Positions 9,376-16,660 of a stretch of DNA of 50,584 nt are shown here, piece after piece; positions within the stretch are counted from its first letter, which is position 1, and each line of letters begins with the position of its first letter. The notes under the pieces were generated by a model. That model saw nothing but the letters and a program-made list of their open reading frames with translations, was not told the origin of the DNA and made no database searches. Position numbers and translations under genes: made by a program. Source of the stretch: an uncultured Mediterraneibacter sp. (lineage in GTDB: Bacteria; Bacillota; Clostridia; Lachnospirales; Lachnospiraceae); assembly GCF_934330165.1 (NCBI RefSeq), contig NZ_CAKRGI010000017.1, forward strand, positions 1 to 50,584. The letters run 5' to 3'.

Positions 9376-9824
9376 GATTCTTTTTCCTCCTTAACCGGTC
9401 TTAAGATTAATTTTACACCGGAGATTGCCGTCACCGTTGCAAGGCTGCCTGCTTCGATCTTCTGATCGTCTTTTTCTGATCTGGCAGTCCATTCCAGCCC
9501 GTTGGCAAATGCCGCACCGGTCTGTTCATAATTATCCACCTGCTCCGTTACCTTGACTGTCCTGCCGATCAGGTCATCACAATTCGTCTTTTCATGATGC
9601 CTGTTGATATATCGTGTTGCAAAAGGTCTCGTAAAAAACAGGAGCAGAACTGATGCCACGATAAATGCAATACACTGCCATGCAACTGTTCCTCCGGCAA
9701 GAGCAACAAATAATGCGATCAACGCACCTCCGGCAAGCCAGATACTGGTCAGTCCGACTGTGGCAAGTTCTACAACAAGAAATAGGATCATCAGTCCAAG
9801 CCACAGAAAAACTTCTTTTTCCAT
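9366..9824 (-). CDS. NfeD family membrane protein
   Basis: 152-residue protein. Two or three hydrophobic segments occupy about residues 5-75, with a Gly-rich pair around WLAGGALIALFVALAGGT. A soluble C-terminal OB-fold domain (about 85-150) contains LIGRTVKVTEQV and GLEWTARSE, the usual NfeD signature (GxxWxA). The ATG at 9824 has AAAGGAG upstream. It is the first gene of a three-gene operon and is expected to partner the SPFH protein in the membrane. Confidence 0.92.
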   Translation of the reverse strand: MEKEVFLWLGLMILFLVVELATVGLTSIWLAGGALIALFVALAGGTVAWQCIAFIVASVLLLFFTRPFATRYINRHHEKTNCDDLIGRTVKVTEQVDNYEQTGAAFANGLEWTARSEKDDQKIEAGSLATVTAISGVKLILRPVKEEKESWD

Positions 9825-9882
9825 ATAACTCCTTTCCCTGCTTCTCTTTTGTATTCATAATATGAGCAGTCATGTTATTATT

Positions 9883-9911
9883 ATCATAATCGCATTTTCT
9901 CTTTTATACAA
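9883..9911 (-). promoter_or_regulatory. Promoter of the NfeD-SPFH-helicase operon
   Basis: On the minus strand: -35 TTGTAT (9906-9911), 17 bp spacer, -10 TATGAT (9883-9888). The start codon is about 55 bases downstream. Confidence 0.6.
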
Positions 9912-9944
9912 CTTATTTTTCTTTTAAGTTTCTAAAAGAAAGTC

Positions 9945-10017
9945 GCGAAAAGAAAAAAAGAAGAAAACCGCCCCGGAAAGACATCTCAATCCCCCGGTTC
10001 GGTAATCTTCTTTCTGC
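9945..10017 (-). terminator. Intrinsic terminator after ptsI
   Basis: On the minus strand, AAAGAAGATTACCGAACCGG pairs imperfectly with CCGGGGCGGTTTTCTTCTTT (ACCG/CGGT and CCGG/CCGG blocks plus an A/T-rich base). A U-rich tract follows. It lies directly after the ptsI stop at 10030. Confidence 0.7.
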
Positions 10018-10029
10018 AAAATCAATAAC

Positions 10030-11652
10030 TTATTCGCACTCTCTGATCCTCTTTCTCAGTGGCAATACAAGTGCCGGAGATACAGACAGCTCGTCCAGTC
10101 CCATCTTAAGAAATTCTTCCGTAAGTTCAAGATCTGCACCAAGCTCTCCACAGATACCGATCCATTTTCCCTCTGCATGTGCATTGTCTGCTGCCATTTT
10201 GATCATGGCAAGCACTGCCGGATGATGCGGATCATAAAATGTATCCAGCTTCTGGTTCTGACGGTCGATCGCCAGTGTATACTGCGTCAGGTCATTCGTT
10301 CCCACACTGAAGAAATCCACTTCCTTCGCAAGTTCACGGCTTACCATCACTGCTGCCGGTGTCTCGATCATGACACCAAGCTCTACATCCTCTTTATAAG
10401 GGATGCCCTCTGCCTTCAGTTCTGCCTGCACTTGTGCAATGATCTCTTTGATCTTCTTTACTTCACTTACAGAAATGATCATCGGGAACATAATAGACAG
10501 ATTTCCATATACTGCTGCACGATAAAGGGCACGTAACTGAGTCTTGAAGATTTCCGGTCTTGTCAGACAGATACGAATTGCTCTGTATCCCAGTGCCGGG
10601 TTCTCTTCTTTGTCAAGATTAAAATAATCTACCTGCTTATCTGCTCCAATATCAAGTGTACGGATGATAACTTTCTTTCCTGCCATGCTTTCCGCAACCT
10701 GCTTGTATACTGCAAACTGCTGCTCCTCTGTAGGAAATGTGCTGTTCTCAAGATAAAGGAACTCACTTCTGAACAGACCGATTCCACCTGCATCATTTTT
10801 AAGTACTGCTCCAAGGTCGGAAACATTTCCAATGTTCGCATAAACATTGATCTTCTGACCGCTCCTGGTCACATTTTCCTTTCCCTTTAACTGATTCAGA
10901 AGCTCTTTCTGCTCCAGATCCTTTGCATGCTTCTCCTGCATTCTGGCAAGTGTCTCTTCATCTGGATCTACATAGAGGATTCCCGTAAATCCGTCAATCA
11001 CTGCCATCTTTCCGTCATACTGAGATGAAAGAGTTTCTCCCAGACCGATCACTGCAGGGATATTCATGGTTCTCGCAAGGATGGCTGTATGGGAATTAGA
11101 TGAACCGTACATCGTCGCAAATCCAAGTACCTTACTCTTATCCAACTGAACTGTCTCGCTTGGAGCAAGATCATCTGCTGCAATGATACACGGCTCAGTC
11201 ATCTCTTTTACCCCTGCACTGACTCCACAGAGAATATCCAGCACACGCTCCGATACATCTTTTACATCGGCTGCTCTTCCCTGCATATAAGCATCATCCA
11301 TTGATGCGAACATCTGTGCAAAGTTATCCGCTGTCGTCGCAACGGCATACTCCGCATTTACTTCCTGGGAACGGATAATATTTTCAATTGATTCAAGATA
11401 ATCCAGATCTTCAAGCATCATCTGATGGATCTCAAAGATCATGGCATTTGCTTCTCCCACATCTTCCAGAGCTTTCTCATAAAGCTCTTTTAACTGGTCA
11501 ACTGCCTGACCTTTTGCGGCTTCAAAGCGTTTCCATTCTGCATCTGCATCACTGATATGCTCTCTTTTGATGACTTTTTCATTTCTCTTATAGAACATCA
11601 GTTTTCCAATGGAAACACCGCCAAACACGCTTTTCCCCTGAATTGTTATCAT
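10030..11652 (-). CDS. ptsI: PTS Enzyme I (phosphoenolpyruvate-protein phosphotransferase)
   Basis: 540 residues, slightly shorter than the usual 570-575. It transfers phosphate from PEP to HPr in the cytoplasm. The N-terminal swivelling domain holds the active His188 in SNSHTAILARTMNIPAVIG. The C-terminal PEP-binding barrel contains GGIGLFRSEFLY, GVMIETPAA, SVGTNDLTQY and the Cys-containing GICGELGAD, where the more common form is GEMAGD. The start ATG follows AAGGAG by 11 bases. Only two bases separate it from the ptsH stop, so the two are cotranscribed. Confidence 0.95.
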   Translation of the reverse strand: MITIQGKSVFGGVSIGKLMFYKRNEKVIKREHISDADAEWKRFEAAKGQAVDQLKELYEKALEDVGEANAMIFEIHQMMLEDLDYLESIENIIRSQEVNAEYAVATTADNFAQMFASMDDAYMQGRAADVKDVSERVLDILCGVSAGVKEMTEPCIIAADDLAPSETVQLDKSKVLGFATMYGSSNSHTAILARTMNIPAVIGLGETLSSQYDGKMAVIDGFTGILYVDPDEETLARMQEKHAKDLEQKELLNQLKGKENVTRSGQKINVYANIGNVSDLGAVLKNDAGGIGLFRSEFLYLENSTFPTEEQQFAVYKQVAESMAGKKVIIRTLDIGADKQVDYFNLDKEENPALGYRAIRICLTRPEIFKTQLRALYRAAVYGNLSIMFPMIISVSEVKKIKEIIAQVQAELKAEGIPYKEDVELGVMIETPAAVMVSRELAKEVDFFSVGTNDLTQYTLAIDRQNQKLDTFYDPHHPAVLAMIKMAADNAHAEGKWIGICGELGADLELTEEFLKMGLDELSVSPALVLPLRKRIRECE

Positions 11653-11654
11653 AA

Positions 11655-11912
11655 TTATAAGTTCTCCTTGAAGAATGCCTCTAATTCTGCTGTTGCTGTC
11701 TCTTCGTCCTCTCCGTCTACCTTAATCGTAACTTCTTCGCCTGTCTTAACACCAAGCCCCATAACTCCGAAGATTCTCTTCGCATCAGCACTCTTCTCGC
11801 CTTTTACGATCGTAACTGCTGACTTATATCCTGCTGCCTGCTTTACAAGGATTCCTGCAGGTCTTGCATGGATTCCTTCCGGGTCTGTTACCACATATTT
11901 AAATTCTTTCAT
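11655..11912 (-). CDS. ptsH: HPr phosphocarrier protein with Arg at position 46
   Basis: 85-residue HPr. The phosphorylated His15 is intact in GIHARPAG, with Arg17 and Pro18, and the second half has GVMGLGVKTGEEVTI. The usual regulatory Ser46 of Firmicutes HPr (K-S-I-M-G-V-M) is replaced by Arg46 (K-R-I-F-G-V-M). The protein should therefore carry phosphate from Enzyme I to IIA domains but not be a target of HPr kinase/phosphorylase at this site. SD AAAGGAGG precedes the ATG. It lies between fruA and ptsI, with its own promoter. Confidence 0.95.
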   Translation of the reverse strand: MKEFKYVVTDPEGIHARPAGILVKQAAGYKSAVTIVKGEKSADAKRIFGVMGLGVKTGEEVTIKVDGEDEETATAELEAFFKENL

Positions 11913-11946
11913 AGTTATATCCTCCTTTTATTAAGACGTTGCGTTC

Positions 11947-11975
11947 ATTATATAACACATCCCATCATTTTTCAA
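11947..11975 (-). promoter_or_regulatory. Internal promoter of ptsH-ptsI
   Basis: On the minus strand: -35 TTGAAA (11970-11975, overlapping the fruA stop codon), 17 bp spacer, perfect -10 TATAAT (11947-11952). ptsHI could thus be expressed without fructose induction. Confidence 0.75.
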
Positions 11976-13888
11976 TCAGCTTTCAGTGGTTTTTTCAACA
12001 AAACGATTCCTGCCATTCCCACAACTGCTCCGATCAGGATTGCTAAAAGGAACATCGGACCATGATCGATAATACCGATTACGAAAATTCCTCCGTGAGG
12101 TGCTCTTGAACCGCAGCCAAATGCCATGGAAAGGGCTCCTGCAATTGCTGAACCAACCACACATGGTGGGATGATTCTCAGCGGATCCGATGCAGCAAAC
12201 GGAATCGCTCCTTCTGTGATAAAGGAAAGTCCCATAATGTAATTTGTCACGGTTGTCTGCTGTTCACTCTTTGTAAAACGGTTCTTAAAGAAAGTCGTTG
12301 CCAGAGCAATCGCGAGCGGAGGAACCATACCACCTGCCATAACTGCCGCCATGATATCGAACTGTCCGCTGGCAATTGACGCTGTGCCAAATACATAGGC
12401 TGCTTTATTGAATGGTCCTCCGAAATCGATTGCCATCATACCGCCAAGAACTGCTCCCAGTGTGATCTTACTGCCCTCTCCCATGTTCGTCAGGACATTA
12501 TTAAGCCATGTATTGAATGCTCCCATCGGTGGATTTACAATAAAGATCATGATTGCTCCCATTGCTACGATCCCCAAAAACGGATACAGCAGAACCGGTT
12601 TTGTCCCCTCAAGTGCATGAGGAAGTTTTTCTAACAGTTTCTTGATCAGGACCATCAGATAACCTGCTACAAAACCCGCGATCAATGCTCCGAAAAATCC
12701 TGAAGAAACCCACTGATCTTCCGGCAGGAAAATACTTGTTCCTGCTTTTGCAAGCAGACCGCCTACAATACCGGGCATCAGTGCCGGTCTTTCCCCGATC
12801 GCCATTGCAATATATCCTGCAAGGATCGGGAACATCATTCCAAACGCTGTATTTCCGACTGTATTAAAAAACTTTGCAAGTGCAGTTCCATTTCCGAATA
12901 CATCTGTTCCCGCATTTGCCCCGTCACAGATAAATGAAAGGGCGATCAGGATACCGCCACCGATAACGAACGGAAGCATATGGGATACTCCATTCATCAG
13001 TGCTTTATAAAGCTTTCTTCCAAGGCTCTCATCGCCTATGCCGGCGTTCTCTTCTCCTTTGCCATCATTATGATATACCTTTGCCCTGCCATTGATGATG
13101 TCTTCGATCAGTTCCTGCGGTTTATGGATTCCGTCTGCTACTTTCGTGACAATGACCGGCTTTCCGTCGAATCGTGCCATTCTGACTTCCTTGTCCGCTG
13201 CCACGATGATTCCGTCACAGGCAGCAATTTCTTCCGCTGTCAGGACATTTTTATCTCCACCCGAACCATTTGTCTCAACTTTGATCGTATAACCCAGCTC
13301 TTTTGCTGTATTTTCCAGACTCTCTGCCGCCATATATGTGTGGGCGATCCCGGTCGGGCATGCAGTCACTGCCAGAACACGATATCCACTGTCCGGTACA
13401 TTCACTGCCTTCTCTTCCTCTGCTTCATTTTTCGCATTTTCTGCCCGATCCACAACTGCAAGGAATTCTTCTACTGTCTTTGCTTTCAGAAGATTCTGCT
13501 TAAAGGATTCATCCATTAAAAGCATGGAAAGTCTGCTCAGTACTTCAAGATGTACATTGTCTTCTGTATTCGGTGCAGCAATCAGAAATACCAGATCCAC
13601 CGGCTGTCCGTCCAGTGCATCATAATCTACACCGGCAGGAATCACCATTGCTGCAAGCCCCGGTGCATTAACTGCATCGGTCTTTGCATGAGGGATTGCA
13701 ATTCCTTCCCCGATTCCCGTCGTTCCTTCTTCCTCACGGGCAAAGACCCCCGCTTTATATTTTTCAACATCTGTCACATTACCGCCCTTTTCCATCAGGG
13801 CTACCATCTGTTCGATGGTCTCTTCTTTCGTCTGCGGTGTACCATTTAGTTCCACACTGCACGCCTTGAGCAAATCTGTAATCCTCAT
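11972..13888 (-). CDS. fruA: Fructose PTS transporter IIABC
   Basis: 638-residue phosphotransferase permease that imports fructose as fructose-1-phosphate. IIA (about residues 1-150) has the phospho-accepting His67 in GIAIPHAKT. IIB (about 165-265) has the phospho-Cys177 in VTACPTGIAHTYMAAE. IIC (about 290-638) is a multi-span membrane domain with GGGILIALSF and AIDFGGPFNKAAY. I chose ATG at 13888: CCTCC (SD GGAGG) lies 8 bases upstream, while the ATG at 13894 would be only 2 bases from it. The start overlaps the end of fruK. The IIB motif and the partner FruK fix the substrate type as fructose; mannitol or another ketose is less likely. Confidence 0.95.
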   Translation of the reverse strand: MRITDLLKACSVELNGTPQTKEETIEQMVALMEKGGNVTDVEKYKAGVFAREEEGTTGIGEGIAIPHAKTDAVNAPGLAAMVIPAGVDYDALDGQPVDLVFLIAAPNTEDNVHLEVLSRLSMLLMDESFKQNLLKAKTVEEFLAVVDRAENAKNEAEEEKAVNVPDSGYRVLAVTACPTGIAHTYMAAESLENTAKELGYTIKVETNGSGGDKNVLTAEEIAACDGIIVAADKEVRMARFDGKPVIVTKVADGIHKPQELIEDIINGRAKVYHNDGKGEENAGIGDESLGRKLYKALMNGVSHMLPFVIGGGILIALSFICDGANAGTDVFGNGTALAKFFNTVGNTAFGMMFPILAGYIAMAIGERPALMPGIVGGLLAKAGTSIFLPEDQWVSSGFFGALIAGFVAGYLMVLIKKLLEKLPHALEGTKPVLLYPFLGIVAMGAIMIFIVNPPMGAFNTWLNNVLTNMGEGSKITLGAVLGGMMAIDFGGPFNKAAYVFGTASIASGQFDIMAAVMAGGMVPPLAIALATTFFKNRFTKSEQQTTVTNYIMGLSFITEGAIPFAASDPLRIIPPCVVGSAIAGALSMAFGCGSRAPHGGIFVIGIIDHGPMFLLAILIGAVVGMAGIVLLKKPLKAD

Positions 13889-13900
13889 ACTCATTTCCTC

Positions 13901-14821
13901 CTATATACCATACTCTTTTTCCGTACGTTCCAGTTTCTCTGTAATTTCTTCTCTGGTTGCAAGCCAGGATACAAAGGCTGTCGCACTTCCTGCTGCTGTC
14001 CCCAGTTCCAGTGCCTTTTCATAATCACCGGTATTCAGCCATCCTGCAAGGAATCCTGCTACCATGGAATCCCCTGCTCCAACAGAGTTGACCACCGTTC
14101 CTTTTGGTGGTTTTTTACTGCTTACAGTTCCGTCTTCCGTTACCAGGATCGCACCGTCCCCTGCCATCGATACGAGAACATTGACTGCTCCCATCTCCTG
14201 AAGTTTTTTTGCATACTCCACAATATCTGCTTCACTTTCCAGTACTTTGCCGAAGATCTCACCCAGTTCATGATTATTCGGCTTGATCAGGAACGGGTGA
14301 TATTTCAGAACATTCACCAGCAGATCCTTTGTCGCATCCACCGCAATCCTGATCTCTTTTCCCTGAAGTCTTTCCATGATCCGTTCATACATATCCCCCG
14401 GAAGTGTATTCGGGATACTTCCGGCAAGTACAAGTACATCTCCTGCCGTCAGCTTATCCAGTTTCTGATAGAGTGCCTCGATCGCTGTATCTGTAATAAC
14501 CGGTCCCTGTCCGTTGATCTCACTTTCCTCATTTGATTTCACTTTCACATTGATTCTGGTCAGCCCTTCTTCCAGCGGGATAAAATCCGTATAGCATCCG
14601 AATTCTTCCAGCATGGTTTCCATCTGCTCTCCGGTAAAACCGGCCTTGAATCCAAGAGCTTTACTCTTGTGTCCCAGATTAGAAAGGATTACGGATACAT
14701 TATTGCCCTTTCCACCCGGATAAATTTTTTCTGATGTTGTCCTGTTCACTTCCCCAAGTGTCAGGTCATCGACCTGAATTACATAATCAAGAGAAGGATT
14801 AAATGTTACTGTATAAATCAT
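13901..14821 (-). CDS. fruK: 1-phosphofructokinase
   Basis: 306-residue PfkB family sugar kinase: fructose-1-phosphate + ATP to fructose-1,6-bisphosphate. Family signatures are FNPSLDYVIQV at the start, YPGGKGNNVSVILSNLG (substrate lid/binding), LAGSIPNTLP, and C-terminal GAGDSMVAGFLAGW with the catalytic Asp. The start ATG overlaps the fruR stop as ATGA, with GAGGTG 5 bases upstream. It acts directly on the product of FruA encoded next. Confidence 0.95.
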   Translation of the reverse strand: MIYTVTFNPSLDYVIQVDDLTLGEVNRTTSEKIYPGGKGNNVSVILSNLGHKSKALGFKAGFTGEQMETMLEEFGCYTDFIPLEEGLTRINVKVKSNEESEINGQGPVITDTAIEALYQKLDKLTAGDVLVLAGSIPNTLPGDMYERIMERLQGKEIRIAVDATKDLLVNVLKYHPFLIKPNNHELGEIFGKVLESEADIVEYAKKLQEMGAVNVLVSMAGDGAILVTEDGTVSSKKPPKGTVVNSVGAGDSMVAGFLAGWLNTGDYEKALELGTAAGSATAFVSWLATREEITEKLERTEKEYGI

Positions 14822-15567
14822 GCTTTCACCTCTACAATATTTTTTTCCTTTTTCAGATCCTTATCCGTAAGTTCTGTAGTGATTAATTCTGCCTGATCGA
14901 ATTTTGCAAACGTAACCGGAGCGATTTGACCGATTTTACTTGAATCTGCCAGAATATAGCATGTTCTGCACCGTTCCATGGCAGCTTTTTTTATCATCGC
15001 TTCCGCCGGATCGGGCGTCGTAAAACCATGCTTTTTATCTACACCATTCGTTCCAAAAAATCCTTTTGTAAAATTATACTTTTTCAGATCCTCCACAGCC
15101 TGACTTCCGATCACTGCATCCGTTGCTCCTTTAAACATCCCTCCAACCAGATAGACGGTAATCCCTTTCCTTGCCAGGCTCTGTGCATGGGCAATCCCAT
15201 TCGTCACAAATACCGCCCCACTGCCGGTCATGTATTTTAGCATCTGTGCAATACTGCTTCCCGAATCCAGATAAACAAAATCTTCTTTCTCGATCAGGGA
15301 TGCCGCATACTTTCCAATTAGGGATTTTTCATCTACATTCTGTGTCATCCGCGATGTGATTTCTACATCTTTGGTTGTATAATCCATCTCCAAAGCCGTC
15401 GCCCCACCATGAACTTTCACCAGTAATCCCTTTTCCGCAAGTGCTGTCAGATCTCTTCGGATCGTCGATTCTGAAGTTGCCAGCCTCTCCGTAAGTTCCT
15501 GCACTGTGACCGATTTTTCCTCTCCGAGCATTCTCAGAATCTCGGCAAACCGCTCTTCCGTAAGCAT
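14818..15567 (-). CDS. fruR: DeoR family regulator of the fructose operon
   Basis: 249-residue DeoR-type repressor. The N-terminal HTH (about residues 8-57, core VTVQELTERLATSESTIRRD) is followed by the DeoR signature KVHGGATAL. A DeoRC sugar-phosphate sensor domain runs from about 75 to the end (DSGSSIAQML, FFGTNGVDKKHGFTTPDP, ADSSKIGQ). The start was set at 15567 because AAGGAG lies 8 bases upstream; the ATG at 15588 lacks an SD. It is first in fruRKA, with direct repeats on its promoter that are probable autoregulatory operators. The inducer is likely fructose-1-phosphate, by family analogy. Confidence 0.92.
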   Translation of the reverse strand: MLTEERFAEILRMLGEEKSVTVQELTERLATSESTIRRDLTALAEKGLLVKVHGGATALEMDYTTKDVEITSRMTQNVDEKSLIGKYAASLIEKEDFVYLDSGSSIAQMLKYMTGSGAVFVTNGIAHAQSLARKGITVYLVGGMFKGATDAVIGSQAVEDLKKYNFTKGFFGTNGVDKKHGFTTPDPAEAMIKKAAMERCRTCYILADSSKIGQIAPVTFAKFDQAELITTELTDKDLKKEKNIVEVKA

Positions 15568-15600
15568 CTCTGCATCTCCTTCTTTCATTTCTCTGCCCTT

Positions 15601-15629
15601 ATAATAAAATCATTTTCAGTCACAGTCAA
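15601..15629 (-). promoter_or_regulatory. Promoter of the fruRKA operon
   Basis: On the minus strand: -35 TTGACT (15624-15629), 17 bp spacer, -10 TATTAT (15601-15606). The fruR start is about 35 bases downstream. The spacer is almost filled by one copy of the operator-like repeat. Confidence 0.8.
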
Positions 15630-15671
15630 TCATTTTCAGTCATTTATTTTCACAAATAATCACTTTCGGCA
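15608..15671. repeat. Operator-like direct repeats at the fruR promoter
   Basis: Two exact copies of AATCATTTTCAGTCA (15608-15622 and 15628-15642) are joined by a degenerate copy AATCACTTTCGGCA (15658-15671) and a weak ATTTTCA core at 15646-15652. Unit starts are 20 and 30 bp apart, so they face the same side of the helix. Copy 1 lies in the -10/-35 spacer and copy 2 touches the -35. These are likely FruR binding sites. Confidence 0.65.
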
Positions 15672-15730
15672 TTTCGCATAATTTTAGCATATTATTTTTG
15701 TGTAATTTTACAACCTCAATCAGATTTGCA

Positions 15731-15759
15731 TTGACTTTTATTGTTAAATATGCTATTCT
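15731..15759 (+). promoter_or_regulatory. Promoter of the cold-shock gene
   Basis: -35 TTGACT (15731-15736), 17 bp spacer, -10 TATTCT (15754-15759). The leader is about 55 bases and holds a small hairpin (ATCGGG/CCCGGT around a T-rich loop) upstream of the SD GGAGGG. This is much shorter than the long leader of E. coli cspA. Confidence 0.7.
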
Positions 15760-15822
15760 AAAACGGTATCGGGTTTTTGATTCCCGGTCTAACAACTTAT
15801 TTTTTTATGGAGGGCAACAACA

Positions 15823-16020
15823 ATGACAGGTACAGTAAAATGGTTTAACAACCAGAAGGGTTATGGATTCATCTCCGACTCTGAAGGAAATGACATCTTC
15901 GTTCACTATTCAGGACTGGTGATGGATGGATTCAAGTCTCTTGAAGAAGGTCAGGCTGTAGAGTTCGATGTAACAGAAGGAGCTAAAGGACCTCAGGCAA
16001 CAAATGTAGTAAAACTTTAA
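15823..16020 (+). CDS. Cold-shock domain protein (CspA family)
   Basis: 65-residue single cold-shock domain that binds single-stranded RNA/DNA and acts as an RNA chaperone. RNP1 KGYGFI is at 12-17 and RNP2 DIFVHY at 24-29, with GTVKWFN at the start and GPQATNV at the end, as in full-length Csp proteins. SD GGAGGG lies 8-9 bases before the ATG. It is monocistronic between its own promoter and a strong terminator. Which csp paralogue it is cannot be said from the window. Confidence 0.96.
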   Translation: MTGTVKWFNNQKGYGFISDSEGNDIFVHYSGLVMDGFKSLEEGQAVEFDVTEGAKGPQATNVVKL

Positions 16021-16099
16021 TCAAATATTCATTGTACCTTTTAATTATTATAGATAAGCTCGAATTTAATATTAAAAGTAATACAGGAAATAAGATTAA

Positions 16100-16152
16100 A
16101 AATCCCCCGGCAGATCGTCTGTGACCTGCCGGGGGATTTCTATTTCATTTTT
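16100..16152 (+). terminator. Bidirectional intrinsic terminator between csp and the ACT gene
   Basis: A perfect 14 bp stem AAATCCCCCGGCAG / CTGCCGGGGGATTT (16100-16113 and 16126-16139) has T-rich DNA after it on the plus strand. On the minus strand TTTTTAAT follows. It can therefore end both the csp transcript and the converging ior/paaK operon. Confidence 0.9.
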
Positions 16153-16197
16153 CTTTTTTAACAGATTATATAAAGAGCCTCTGCTCCGGTAATCAGA

Positions 16198-16644
16198 TCA
16201 CGTCCCACTTATATTCGATACATACGCCTGATCCGCTTCCCAGACATCGAATCCACTTCCTCTTAAAATATCAACAACCCTTGCCGGATCATCGGTCTTA
16301 AGAACTGCAGAAGCATCTGCTCCGTTAGCGAAAGCATACATATATTCAATATTTACATCACCTTCCACGATCTGATGCATTGCCCGGCTCAGCGAACCGG
16401 TCTCATGAGGAACTCTCAGTGCAACAACATCTGTCAGCATGGAGGTAATCCCATTTTCTTTCAGGACTGCTTTTCCTTTATTCGGATCTGATACGATCAT
16501 ACGCAGCATTCCGTATTCGGAAGTATCTGCAAGACTTAATGCTACGATATTGATATCATTTCCCGCCAGTACAGAAAGTACCTCATCAAGACGGCCTTCT
16601 CTGTTCTCCAGAAAAACTGATAACTGCTGAATTGTGATTCCCAT
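16198..16644 (-). CDS. Tandem ACT domain protein (copy 1)
   Basis: 148-residue protein with two ACT domains (about residues 3-70 and 75-140) and no catalytic domain. ACT modules bind amino acids, so it is probably a sensor or regulator for the cluster. Sequence features are QLSVFLENREGRLDEVLSVL at the start and VPHETGSLSRAM opening the second domain. It is a paralogue of the protein at 18010-18429, with the same opening QLSVF-EN. AAGGGG lies 9 bases before the ATG. Last gene of the operon, 16 bases after paaK1. Confidence 0.85.
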   Translation of the reverse strand: MGITIQQLSVFLENREGRLDEVLSVLAGNDINIVALSLADTSEYGMLRMIVSDPNKGKAVLKENGITSMLTDVVALRVPHETGSLSRAMHQIVEGDVNIEYMYAFANGADASAVLKTDDPARVVDILRGSGFDVWEADQAYVSNISGT

Positions 16645-16660
16645 TCTTTCTTTCCCCTTT

